7,108 bases of DNA from Comamonadaceae bacterium (GCA_013298415.1 JAAFHN010000131.1:1-7108); one strand, 5' to 3'. Positions 1 through 6,168 are shown, numbered from the stretch's first letter. Numbers and translations are program-made. Notes: generated by a model from the letters alone, not told the origin.

Positions 1-117
1 GGTTTTGCAGAGCTTCCCTGAGCGGGGGCGCATGTGTCGCCAACGGGTCAGCAGGCGCCTGGCCGTGCTGCGGTTTCTGCGGATGACAGCTCGCTTGCAA
101 TCGCACAAAATGTTTGC
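1..117. other. Upstream flank of the response regulator, no gene assigned
   Basis: No complete gene can be supported here. One plus-strand frame reads GFAELP and stops at 19-21, which could be the last codons of an upstream gene, but six residues are too few to identify it. A minus-strand frame stays open across most of the stretch without a recognisable motif. The regulator's own frame is open upstream from a GTG at 34, but those residues do not resemble a receiver domain. The promoter of the downstream unit may lie here or further left; I see no convincing -35/-10 pair. Confidence 0.4.
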
Positions 118-124
118 ATGCAAG
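95..124. promoter_or_regulatory. Candidate operator: palindrome over the regulator start codon
   Basis: TTGCATGCAA at 114-123 is a perfect 10-base palindrome that contains the ATG start codon (118-120). A second TTGCAA palindrome lies at 95-100, so the starts of the two sites are 19 bases apart. Response regulators often bind repeated or palindromic sites near their own start to autoregulate. That this is such a site is inference from symmetry and position only. Confidence 0.3.
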
Positions 125-825
125 TTCTCCTCATTGAAGACGACAGCTTTTTGCGCACCACCCTGGCGCGCACCCTGTCGCGCCAAGGCATTCAAGTGCA
201 CCAATGCGCCGATGGCGCGCTAGCCGTGGAGCAGTGGCTGAACTTGCGCCCCGATGTGGTGGTGCTTGACCTGACACTTCCAGGCCAAGACGGCCTGGAA
301 GTGCTCAGCCAAGCGCGCGCCAAGGGCTTGCAAACACCGGTGATCATCACCACGGCACGCGGCACCGTGGGCGACAAAATTTTGGGCCTGAATGTGGGGG
401 CTGATGACTACATCTCCAAGCCTTTCGATCTGGACGAGCTAGAAGCCCGCATCCGGGCTTTGGTGCGCCGCGCAAGCCAAATGGGCGGCGGCAGGGCTGG
501 CATTGGCGCGGCCAGCACCCAATTGGTGGGTGGTTTGTCGTTTGACGAGCAAAGCGGCATGGCCCAAGTGAGTGGCAGGCCGCTGGATTTATCGCCCCGC
601 GAATCGGCCATGGTGCGCGCGCTCATGCACCGCCCTGGTCAGGCCATGAGCAAAGAGCGGCTTTTTGACGCAGTTTTCGCAGGCGACAGCGATGTGGCGC
701 TCGATGCCGTGGAAGTGGTGGCCTATCGCCTGCGCAAAAAGCTGCGCGATGCCGGCTGCCACACACAGCTCGTGACCCTGCGCGGCCTGGGCTATTTGCT
801 GCAAGACCACGTGAGCGCGAACTGA
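118..825 (+). CDS. OmpR/PhoB-family response regulator (TctD/QseB-like)
   Basis: This is the cytoplasmic response regulator of a two-component system: it takes a phosphate from the adjacent kinase and binds DNA. The 235-residue product has the family's normal length. The receiver domain (about 1-115) shows the acidic pair D8/D9, the phospho-acceptor D51 in VVVLDLTLP, T78/T79 in VIITTAR, and K101-P102 in DDYISKPFD. The winged-helix output domain (about 138-230) contains LSPRESAMVRALMHRPG and ends with VEVVAYRLRKKLRDAG and LRGLGYLL. I chose the ATG at 118 because MQVLLIEDD is the canonical receiver start; a GTG at 34 would add 28 unrelated residues. No strong ribosome site precedes it. The kinase gene follows 81 bases downstream. 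The subfamily, and hence the stimulus and target genes, is uncertain: TctD-like proteins control tricarboxylate uptake, but no tct transporter gene is visible here. Confidence 0.95.
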   Translation: MQVLLIEDDSFLRTTLARTLSRQGIQVHQCADGALAVEQWLNLRPDVVVLDLTLPGQDGLEVLSQARAKGLQTPVIITTARGTVGDKILGLNVGADDYISKPFDLDELEARIRALVRRASQMGGGRAGIGAASTQLVGGLSFDEQSGMAQVSGRPLDLSPRESAMVRALMHRPGQAMSKERLFDAVFAGDSDVALDAVEVVAYRLRKKLRDAGCHTQLVTLRGLGYLLQDHVSAN

Positions 826-906
826 TTCGCGCGGCAGCACACAGGCCGAACACCAGAACACGTGTGAAAGAGCCCCGGTTGATGGCGCAACCCTCGCACC
901 TCGGCC
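826..906 (+). other. Spacer between regulator and kinase genes
   Basis: This 81-base gap is unusually long for a regulator-kinase pair, which often overlap. It holds an 8-base palindrome, ACACGTGT (858-865). An ATG at 882 opens a frame that stops after about a dozen codons. The kinase frame has a TGA at 880-882, so the kinase cannot start earlier than 883. No ribosome site or terminator is evident. Confidence 0.4.
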
Positions 907-2487
907 GTGGCTGCTGAGCAAGCTGCAACCACGCGCGCAGAACCAGCGCAGCGCAGCGGTGGCGGGCCATCGCTGCAGCGCCAATTGATGTGGGGCCTGG
1001 GCGTGTGCATGAGCCTTTTTGTGGCCCTTCACGCGGTGCTGGTGTACCAAGAAACCTTGAGCGCTCTGAACGCAGCCTACGACCGCAGCCTGCTTGCTTC
1101 TGCAAAAACCATCGGAGAGTCACTCGAATTGCGAGGCGGCGCAAGCGATTCACAAATCGTGGCGCAAGTGCCGTACGCCGCGCTCGAAGCCTTTGAAGCC
1201 GATTCCCGCACCCGCATGACTTACCGCGTCACCGATGCCCGAGGCGGCTTGGTGTCTGGCTATCCCGACATGCAGCTGAGCCCACTGAGCAAACCCGAAG
1301 GCCATGGCTACGCTGCCTTGGTGGAGTTTTTTGATGCGAACTACGACGGCCGCGACGTGCGTGTGGCGCGCCTGATGCAGCCGCTGTCCAACGCCGCAAC
1401 TGCCGCGATGGCGCAGATTGACGTGGCTGAAACCTTGGAGCTGCGCCTTTCGCTTGCGCGCAATGCGCTGCGCCAAGCGGTGGGGCACCATGCGCTGATG
1501 CTGATGCTGATGTATGCCGTGGTGTTTGCCGTGGTGCACCGCGCAACCAGTGGCGTGCGGCGGATCGGCAGGCAAATTGAGGCCCGCGATCCGCAAGACC
1601 TCTCGCCAGTGGATGTGCGCGAAGCCCCGCGCGAGCTGCGCCCGGCGCTGGAAGCTGCCAACCGCATGCTGAGCGCCTTGCACGACGTGGGCGAGCGGCA
1701 AAAGCGCTTCGTGCGCGATGCGGCCCACCAATTGCGCACACCGCTCGCGGTGCTGAAAGTGCAAGCTCAATCCACCCTGCGCGGTGATGTGGAGCCCATG
1801 CAGGGCTTGCGTGAAATCAATGCCACCATCGATCGCGCAACCCACGTGGCCAACCAGATGCTGGCGCTGGCCCAAGTGGAGCAAATGCGCTTGGTGGCAG
1901 CCCGCGATGGCACACCGGTGCAGGCCTTCGATGCCGTGGTGCGCGATGTGGCTTTGGCGCTGGCCCCGTTGATCGCGCAGCGAGATATTGAATTCGACAT
2001 CGACACCGACGCCGCCCAGGTGCGCGCGCACGACTGGATGCTGAGCGAGCTCACCCGAAACTTGCTCGCCAACGCGATCCGCTTCACGCCCGAAGGCGGC
2101 TTGCTGGTGGTCATGCTGGTCAACGATGGCGACTGCGCCGTGCTCAGCATCGCCGACAGCGGGCCGGGCATGGCCGCTGACCAGCGAGACGGCCTCTTTG
2201 TGCCCTTTTCCGGTAAATCCACCGAGGTGAGCGAGCACGCGGGTGCTGGCCTGGGCCTTGTGATTTGCCAAGACATTTGCAAAGCCATTGGCGCAACCTT
2301 CACGCTCGACAACGCTTTTCCAAGCGGCCTTGTGGCTTCCGTGCGGGTGCCGCTGGCCAACGGGCGCACGCATGCATTGGCGCTCGGCCGGGGCTTGTCG
2401 CCCGACACTGCCGAGCCCGTGGGCATGGATGGCGCGGCCAAGCCAGCCCGCTCCGGCCCTTCCAGGCCCTCTGTCGCCAAATCGTGA
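907..2487 (+). CDS. Membrane sensor histidine kinase (TctE-like, 2CSK_N type)
   Basis: This is the inner-membrane kinase partner of the preceding regulator: it autophosphorylates on a histidine in response to an unknown signal. Of 526 residues, TM1 spans about 27-48 and TM2 about 195-213. Between them lies a periplasmic domain resembling the two-component sensor kinase N-terminal family (AYDRSLLASAKTI, YAALEAFEADSRTRM, VAETLELRLSLARNAL). After a short HAMP-like linker comes the H-box AAHQLRTPLAVLK with H274. The N-box has N385 and N389, the G1 box is DSGPG at 417-421, and the G2 box is GAGLGL at 446-451, so catalysis looks intact. The start is GTG at 907, the first possible start after an in-frame stop. 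It has no clear ribosome site, and ATG 988 would leave TM1 almost at the N-terminus. The last 38 or so residues after RVPL are a Pro/Ala/Arg-rich tail. The stop codon overlaps the helicase start. Confidence 0.95.
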   Translation: MAAEQAATTRAEPAQRSGGGPSLQRQLMWGLGVCMSLFVALHAVLVYQETLSALNAAYDRSLLASAKTIGESLELRGGASDSQIVAQVPYAALEAFEADSRTRMTYRVTDARGGLVSGYPDMQLSPLSKPEGHGYAALVEFFDANYDGRDVRVARLMQPLSNAATAAMAQIDVAETLELRLSLARNALRQAVGHHALMLMLMYAVVFAVVHRATSGVRRIGRQIEARDPQDLSPVDVREAPRELRPALEAANRMLSALHDVGERQKRFVRDAAHQLRTPLAVLKVQAQSTLRGDVEPMQGLREINATIDRATHVANQMLALAQVEQMRLVAARDGTPVQAFDAVVRDVALALAPLIAQRDIEFDIDTDAAQVRAHDWMLSELTRNLLANAIRFTPEGGLLVVMLVNDGDCAVLSIADSGPGMAADQRDGLFVPFSGKSTEVSEHAGAGLGLVICQDICKAIGATFTLDNAFPSGLVASVRVPLANGRTHALALGRGLSPDTAEPVGMDGAAKPARSGPSRPSVAKS

Positions 2488-4949
2488 GCGCGCTGCGGCT
2501 CGAGCGCTGGTTTGCCGCGCAGGGCTTTGCGCCGTTTGCTTTCCAGCGCGATGTGTGGGCGGCGCAAGCGCGCGGCCAAAGCGGGCTTTTGCACGCCAGC
2601 ACCGGCAGCGGCAAAACCTTGGCGGCCTTCGGCGGCTTGGCTGAGGCCATCGCTCAGCGCGCCGAGGCCCACCCCCGAGAAGTGCCGCCGCTGGCCGTGA
2701 TCTGGATCACGCCGATGCGGGCACTGGCGGCCGATACCGTGAAAGCCCTGCAAAAGCCGCTTGCGGCGCTGTGCCCGCAGGCCAGCGTGGGCCTGCGCAC
2801 GGGAGACACGCCGAGTGCCGAGCGCGCCCGGCAAGACAAACGCTGGCCCACGGTGCTGGTCACCACGCCCGAATCGCTGAGCCTGATGCTCACCCGCCCG
2901 AAGCTGCGCGAGGAATTGGCGGATTTGCAAGCCGTGGTGGTGGACGAATGGCACGAGCTGATCGCCAACAAGCGCGGCGTGCAAGTGCAGCTTGCACTCG
3001 CTCGCCTGCGCCAAATCCAGCCCAGTTTGCTCACCTGGGCCATGAGCGCCACGCTAGGAAATTCAGAGCAGGCGATGCAACAAATACTTGAACAGAGGGG
3101 TGAAAATGCTTCAAAACCCGCCATTTTGGTGCGCGGAAACACTTCCAAGGCCCTGCGCATCGATGCCTTGATCCCCGATCAGCCCGGCAGCTACTCGTGG
3201 GCGGGGCATTTGGGTGCGCGCATGGTGGAGCCAGTGGTGGCCGAGCTGCGGGAAACGGCGGCCTCAGGCGGCAGCGCGCTCGTGTTCACCAACACGCGCA
3301 GCCAAGCTGAGATTTGGTACCAGTTGATCTTGAACGCCGCGCCAGAGCTGGCGGGCACGGTGGCGCTGCACCACGGCAGTTTGGACAAGGCGGTGCGCGA
3401 GTGGGTGGAAGCTGAGCTGAAGGCGGGCCGCTTGCTGGCCGTGGTGGCCACTTCTTCTTTGGATTTGGGTGTGGATTTCTTGCCGGTAGAGCGCGTGTTG
3501 CAAATCGGCTCTGCCAAAGGTGTGGCGCGGCTCATGCAGCGCGCAGGCCGCAGCGGCCACGCGCCAGGGCGGGAAAGCCGTGCCACGCTGGTGCCCACCA
3601 ACACCCTTGAGCTCGTGGAAGCCGCCGCCGCCCGCCAAGCTGTTGCGCGCGGCCAGGTGGAATCGCGCCAAAGCCCTGACAAGCCGCTGGATGTGCTGGT
3701 GCAGCACATGGTGACCGTGGCGCTCGGGGGCGGCTTTCGGGCAGATGACTTGTTTGCCGAAGTGCGTTTTTGTGCTTCTTTTGCCACTCTGTCCAGGCAA
3801 GAATTCGATTGGGCGCTCTCATTTTGTGAGCGTGGCGGCGAAAGCCTTCATGCCTATCCCGACTACCACCGCATCCAAAAAGGCGAAGACGGCACCTACC
3901 GGGTGAGCAACACAGCAGCAGCCCGCCGCCACCGCATGGCGATCGGCACCATCGTGAGCGATGGCAGCTTGAAAGTGCAATACCTGAATGGCGCAACGAT
4001 TGGCCACATGGAAGAAAGCTTTCTAGCCCGGCTGAAGCGGGGGGACTGCTTCGTTTTCGCGGGAAAAGTGCTGGAATTCATCCGCTTGGCTGACATGACG
4101 GCCCAGGTGAAGCGCGCCACCAAGCCCAAAGGCATCGTGCCGGCTTGGGGCGGCGGAAAAATGCCGCTTTCCACGGAAATGGCGGAAGCGGTGTTGCTGC
4201 TCATGCGCGATGCCGCGAAGGGCATCTTCGATGGGCCGGAGATGCAGGCCGCCAAGCCCATGCTGCTCACCCAAGCCCGGCTCTCGGCGCTGCCCTCGCC
4301 CGATGCGCTGCTGGTGGAGCAATTCCAATCCAAAGAGGGCCAACACCTCTTTGTGTACCCGTTTGCCGGGCGGCAGGCCAATTTGGGCCTGGCCAGCTTG
4401 GTGGCCTACCGCTTAGCGCGCGAGGCACCCAACACATTTTCGATGAGCGTGAACGACTACGGCTTTGAGCTGCTGGGCGCCGTGGCGTTCGACGTGGCTC
4501 AGGTCTTATCCCGCGAGGTGTGGACGACGGATGCCCTGCTGCCCGATGTGCTGGCCTCGCTCAACAGCGGCGAGTTGGCGCAGCGCAGGTTTCGCGAAAT
4601 CGCTCGGATCAGCGGCTTGGTGTTTCAAGGCTTTCCCGGCGCGCCCAAAAGCACCAAGCAGGTGCAGGCATCAAGCAGCCTCTTCTTTGAGGTGTTCAAA
4701 AAGTACGACGCAGGCAACATGCTGCTCACCCAAGCCGAGCGCGAAGTGCTGAGCCAAGAGCTGGAGCTGAGCCGCATGCAAGCAGCACTTGCCACGCTGC
4801 GCGCGCTTGCTGTGAAAGCCGTGCAGTTGCAGCACCCCAGCCCCCTGTGCCTGCCCCTGCTGGCTGAGCGTTTTCGAGAAACGTTGAGCAACGAGCAACT
4901 CGCCCAGCGCTTAGCCCGCATGCTGGAAGCGGGCGCAACGATCAGCTAG
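2484..4949 (+). CDS. Lhr-core DEXH-box helicase, ligase-associated family
   Basis: This is a superfamily 2 ATP-dependent nucleic-acid helicase of the Lhr-core type; related proteins move 3'-5' on single-stranded DNA and act in DNA damage responses. The product is 821 residues, the usual size for the bacterial ligase-associated form. RecA domain 1 carries the Walker A motif STGSGKT (39-45, K44), motif Ia TPMRALAAD (76-84), the Walker B motif DEWH (154-157) and SAT (188-190). RecA domain 2 carries SSLDLGVDF and motif VI QRAGRSGH (352-359). A winged-helix segment and the DEAD-associated C-terminal domain follow, with FVYPFAGR (623-630) and GLVFQGFPGAPKS. I chose the GTG at 2484 because LRLERWFAAQGFAPFAFQRDVW is the expected N-terminus; it overlaps the kinase stop as GTGA, which suggests translational coupling. 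The frame is open back to 2265, but inside the kinase gene. No ligase, exonuclease or phosphoesterase gene adjoins it. Confidence 0.95.
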   Translation: MSALRLERWFAAQGFAPFAFQRDVWAAQARGQSGLLHASTGSGKTLAAFGGLAEAIAQRAEAHPREVPPLAVIWITPMRALAADTVKALQKPLAALCPQASVGLRTGDTPSAERARQDKRWPTVLVTTPESLSLMLTRPKLREELADLQAVVVDEWHELIANKRGVQVQLALARLRQIQPSLLTWAMSATLGNSEQAMQQILEQRGENASKPAILVRGNTSKALRIDALIPDQPGSYSWAGHLGARMVEPVVAELRETAASGGSALVFTNTRSQAEIWYQLILNAAPELAGTVALHHGSLDKAVREWVEAELKAGRLLAVVATSSLDLGVDFLPVERVLQIGSAKGVARLMQRAGRSGHAPGRESRATLVPTNTLELVEAAAARQAVARGQVESRQSPDKPLDVLVQHMVTVALGGGFRADDLFAEVRFCASFATLSRQEFDWALSFCERGGESLHAYPDYHRIQKGEDGTYRVSNTAAARRHRMAIGTIVSDGSLKVQYLNGATIGHMEESFLARLKRGDCFVFAGKVLEFIRLADMTAQVKRATKPKGIVPAWGGGKMPLSTEMAEAVLLLMRDAAKGIFDGPEMQAAKPMLLTQARLSALPSPDALLVEQFQSKEGQHLFVYPFAGRQANLGLASLVAYRLAREAPNTFSMSVNDYGFELLGAVAFDVAQVLSREVWTTDALLPDVLASLNSGELAQRRFREIARISGLVFQGFPGAPKSTKQVQASSSLFFEVFKKYDAGNMLLTQAEREVLSQELELSRMQAALATLRALAVKAVQLQHPSPLCLPLLAERFRETLSNEQLAQRLARMLEAGATIS

Positions 4950-4980
4950 TTGCTATTTATTTCGCAGCATCAAATGATGT

Positions 4981-5007
4981 AAATACCTGGACAGAGGAGG
5001 TATTTTT
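4981..5007 (+). terminator. Probable intrinsic terminator of the helicase unit
   Basis: AAATACCT (4981-4988) and AGGTATTT (4998-5005) form a perfect 8-base stem around a 9-base loop, with further T residues at 5006-5007. It begins 31 bases after the helicase stop. The stem is AT-rich, so it would be weak, but position and T-tract fit an intrinsic terminator on the plus strand. Confidence 0.55.
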
Positions 5008-5043
5008 CGTGAAATCTGACTCTCCAGCCCCCCACCCGGCCTT

Positions 5044-5106
5044 CCGTTCGCCCTGAGCTTGGTCGTTGGGCATCGCTGGGGCCTTCGACAGGCTCAGCCC
5101 GAACGG
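5044..5106. repeat. Dispersed intergenic inverted repeat (TTCGCCCTGAGC type)
   Basis: The left arm starts CCGTTCGCCCTGAGC (5044-5058), and the right arm, CTTCGACAGGCTCAG then CCCGAACGG, ends at 5106. Each arm is about 26 bases; they are complementary with several mismatches, and about 10 bases separate them. Elements with this core are scattered in many copies between genes in Burkholderiales and other proteobacteria, so I recognise it as a family rather than a unique sequence. Lying between convergent genes, it may act as a bidirectional terminator. The left arm (TTGGTCGTTGGGC) has drifted most from the usual consensus. Confidence 0.75.
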
Positions 5107-5128
5107 GCGGTAGGCGTACCTCCAATCA

Positions 5129-5162
5129 GGGGCGTTTGCGCCTCAAACGCCTCAAACGCCCC
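5129..5162 (-). terminator. GC-rich hairpin at the end of the DUF1840 gene
   Basis: GGGGCGTTTG (5129-5138) and CAAACGCCCC (5153-5162) are perfect 10-base complements around a 14-base loop. The loop contains a second CAAACGC (5144-5150) able to form a competing 7-base stem with 5132-5138. The minus-strand stop codon (5152-5154) lies at the edge of the stem. No long T-run follows on the minus strand, so it may stall transcription without being a classical terminator. CTCAAACGC occurs twice in tandem (5142-5159). Confidence 0.5.
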
Positions 5163-5454
5163 AGACAATGTCCACATCTGCCTTTTGCGCCGTTTTCACC
5201 ATCGCCACCATCGGCGCGGCGCGCATGCGAAAGCTCACGCCATCGAGCGACATGCCTTTGGCCTTTTGCTCGGCGCGGTCTGCGTCGTCTTGCGCAGCTT
5301 TGGCCTCCAAGCCTGCCAGAGCCGCTGGCATTTGCGCCACTTTCAAAATGCCTTTGGCATCCGAGTCTTTGCCCATGGCCGCCAGCACCTGCCGCCCCGG
5401 CCCTTCCAGGTAGATCACGTTGCCGCTGGCTTTGGATTGGAAGGTGTAGATCAT
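5152..5454 (-). CDS. DUF1840 domain-containing protein
   Basis: This is a small cytoplasmic protein of 100 residues, the usual size for the DUF1840 family, which is found mainly in betaproteobacteria and has no established function. The N-terminus MIYTFQSKASGNVIYLEGPG matches the family's typical start (M-[IL]-Y-x-F-x-SKA-x-G), followed by a Gly/Lys segment (AAMGKDSDAKGIL), MPAALAGLEAKAAQ and a charged helix. There is no signal peptide or membrane segment. I chose the ATG at 5454 because the family begins there; an upstream in-frame ATG at 5505 would add 17 unlike residues. No clear ribosome site precedes either. It lies 118 bases downstream of the Lrp-type gene on the same strand and could be co-transcribed with it. 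It converges on the helicase gene. The family assignment rests on recalled sequence pattern. Confidence 0.83.
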   Translation of the reverse strand: MIYTFQSKASGNVIYLEGPGRQVLAAMGKDSDAKGILKVAQMPAALAGLEAKAAQDDADRAEQKAKGMSLDGVSFRMRAAPMVAMVKTAQKADVDIVWGV

Positions 5455-5508
5455 GTGGGCGTACCGGGGTGGGGTCCGTTCCTGAACCGTTCTTGCCTCA
5501 AGCACGCT

Positions 5509-5541
5509 GCCGCCGACAGTGCTTCAGCACGGCAAGGCGGC
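5509..5541. repeat. Interrupted GC-rich stem-loop in the Lrp-DUF1840 spacer
   Basis: GCCGCC (5509-5514) pairs with GGCGGC (5536-5541). Inside, GTGC (5519-5522) pairs with GCAC (5527-5530) across a TTCA loop, giving a two-tier hairpin with an internal bulge. It lies 3' of the Lrp gene and 5' of DUF1840 on the minus strand. No U-run follows in either direction, so it could be an RNA leader structure, a processing site or chance in GC-rich DNA. Confidence 0.35.
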
Positions 5542-5555
5542 GCAACAACGGCAGG

Positions 5556-5588
5556 GACGGTTAAAAGACGGTTTAGGGACGGACCGGG
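5556..5588. repeat. Three tandem 11-base units beginning GACGG
   Basis: GACGG occurs at 5556, 5567 and 5578, a spacing of exactly 11 bases. The units are GACGGTTAAAA, GACGGTTTAGG and GACGGACCGGG. The first two share 8 of 11 bases; the third shares only the core. The array spans the stop codon of the Lrp-type gene (5573-5575, minus strand), so it covers its last codons and the spacer. Confidence 0.45.
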
Positions 5589-6052
5589 ATGGATGGCTCG
5601 AATTTTGCGCGCTTTGTCACGAAGAAGCTGCGCACGTTGCGCACATTGCTGTCTGCTGCAAAAAGCGTTTGGGCCAGCGCTTGGTAAGCGGGCATGTCGC
5701 GCACATGGATGTGCAGCACAAAGTCTGGCCCCGGGCTCACGCGCAGCACCTGCTGCACCTCTGGAAAAGCCGCCGCCCGCGCTTCAAACCCATCCAAGCG
5801 ATCCGTGCTTTGCACATCCAGGCTCACTTCCACCACCGCGTCCAGCCCCGCGCCGAGCGCAGTTTGTGCGATTTGCGGGTTCAAGAGCGCCACCACCCGC
5901 TCGATCAGACCCGCCTCGCGCAAGCGCCGCACGCGCCGCAAGCAAGTGGCGGGCGTGGCCAACACCGCTGCGGCCAAATCTTGGTTGGTGAGCGATGCAT
6001 CCCGCTGCATTTGCGCGAGGATGCGGCGATCAAGTGCGTCTAAATTCATCAT
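5573..6052 (-). CDS. Lrp/AsnC-family transcriptional regulator
   Basis: This is a DNA-binding regulator of the feast/famine family, which typically senses an amino acid or related small molecule and acts as a dimer or octamer. The product is 159 residues, normal for the family. The N-terminal winged helix-turn-helix (about 5-60) reads LDRRILAQMQRDASLTNQDL, then ATPATCLRRVRRLREAGLI with the typical recognition-helix pattern, followed by the LLNP turn. The C-terminal ligand-binding (RAM) domain (about 70-150) contains VVEVSLDV, FPEVQQVLRVSPGPDFVLHI and a late VRSFFVTKRAKF strand. Adjacent ATGs at 6052 and 6049 could both start it; the second gives 158 residues, and neither has a clear ribosome site. 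It is divergent from glmS across a 196-base region, so it may control itself, glmS, or both. The ligand cannot be told from sequence. Confidence 0.93.
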   Translation of the reverse strand: MMNLDALDRRILAQMQRDASLTNQDLAAAVLATPATCLRRVRRLREAGLIERVVALLNPQIAQTALGAGLDAVVEVSLDVQSTDRLDGFEARAAAFPEVQQVLRVSPGPDFVLHIHVRDMPAYQALAQTLFAADSNVRNVRSFFVTKRAKFEPSIPVRP

Positions 6053-6168
6053 TGAACAGGGCTTGTTTGCAATATTCAATCATCATCGCATCGATGTGAC
6101 TGCATATTTCAAAAAATAGCGTGTTTTGCATGCTCATTGCACTTTGATCTGCCTACAGTGCTTTCCTC

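Noticed and set aside
34..117. GTG start adding 28 residues to the response regulator
   Set aside because: Receiver domains begin at MxVLLxEDD, which matches ATG 118. The extra residues are low-complexity and unrelated.
858..865. ACACGTGT palindrome between regulator and kinase
   Set aside because: A single 8-base palindrome with no partner site, too weak to call an operator.
1150..2373. Long minus-strand open frame (about 407 codons) opposite the kinase gene
   Set aside because: Its translation is rich in His, Gln, Gly and Ala with no family motif, while the plus strand encodes every expected kinase motif. It is an antisense shadow of GC-rich codons.
2265..2483. Upstream extension of the helicase frame into the kinase gene
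   Set aside because: The added 73 residues are Arg/His/Ala-rich and unlike the family, and the region encodes the kinase G2 box in the other frame. GTG 2484 gives the expected N-terminus.
1767..3014. Minus-strand open frame of about 415 codons across the kinase-helicase junction
   Set aside because: It lies opposite two well-supported genes, has no recognisable domain and has no ribosome site.
5059..5991. Plus-strand open frame of about 310 codons opposite DUF1840 and the Lrp gene
   Set aside because: Its product is Arg/His/Cys/Pro-rich without motifs, while both minus-strand genes match known families.
6126..6159. Sigma-70 promoter for glmS using TTGCAT and TACAGT
   Set aside because: The two elements are 22 bases apart, well beyond the usual 16-18, so I did not call the promoter.
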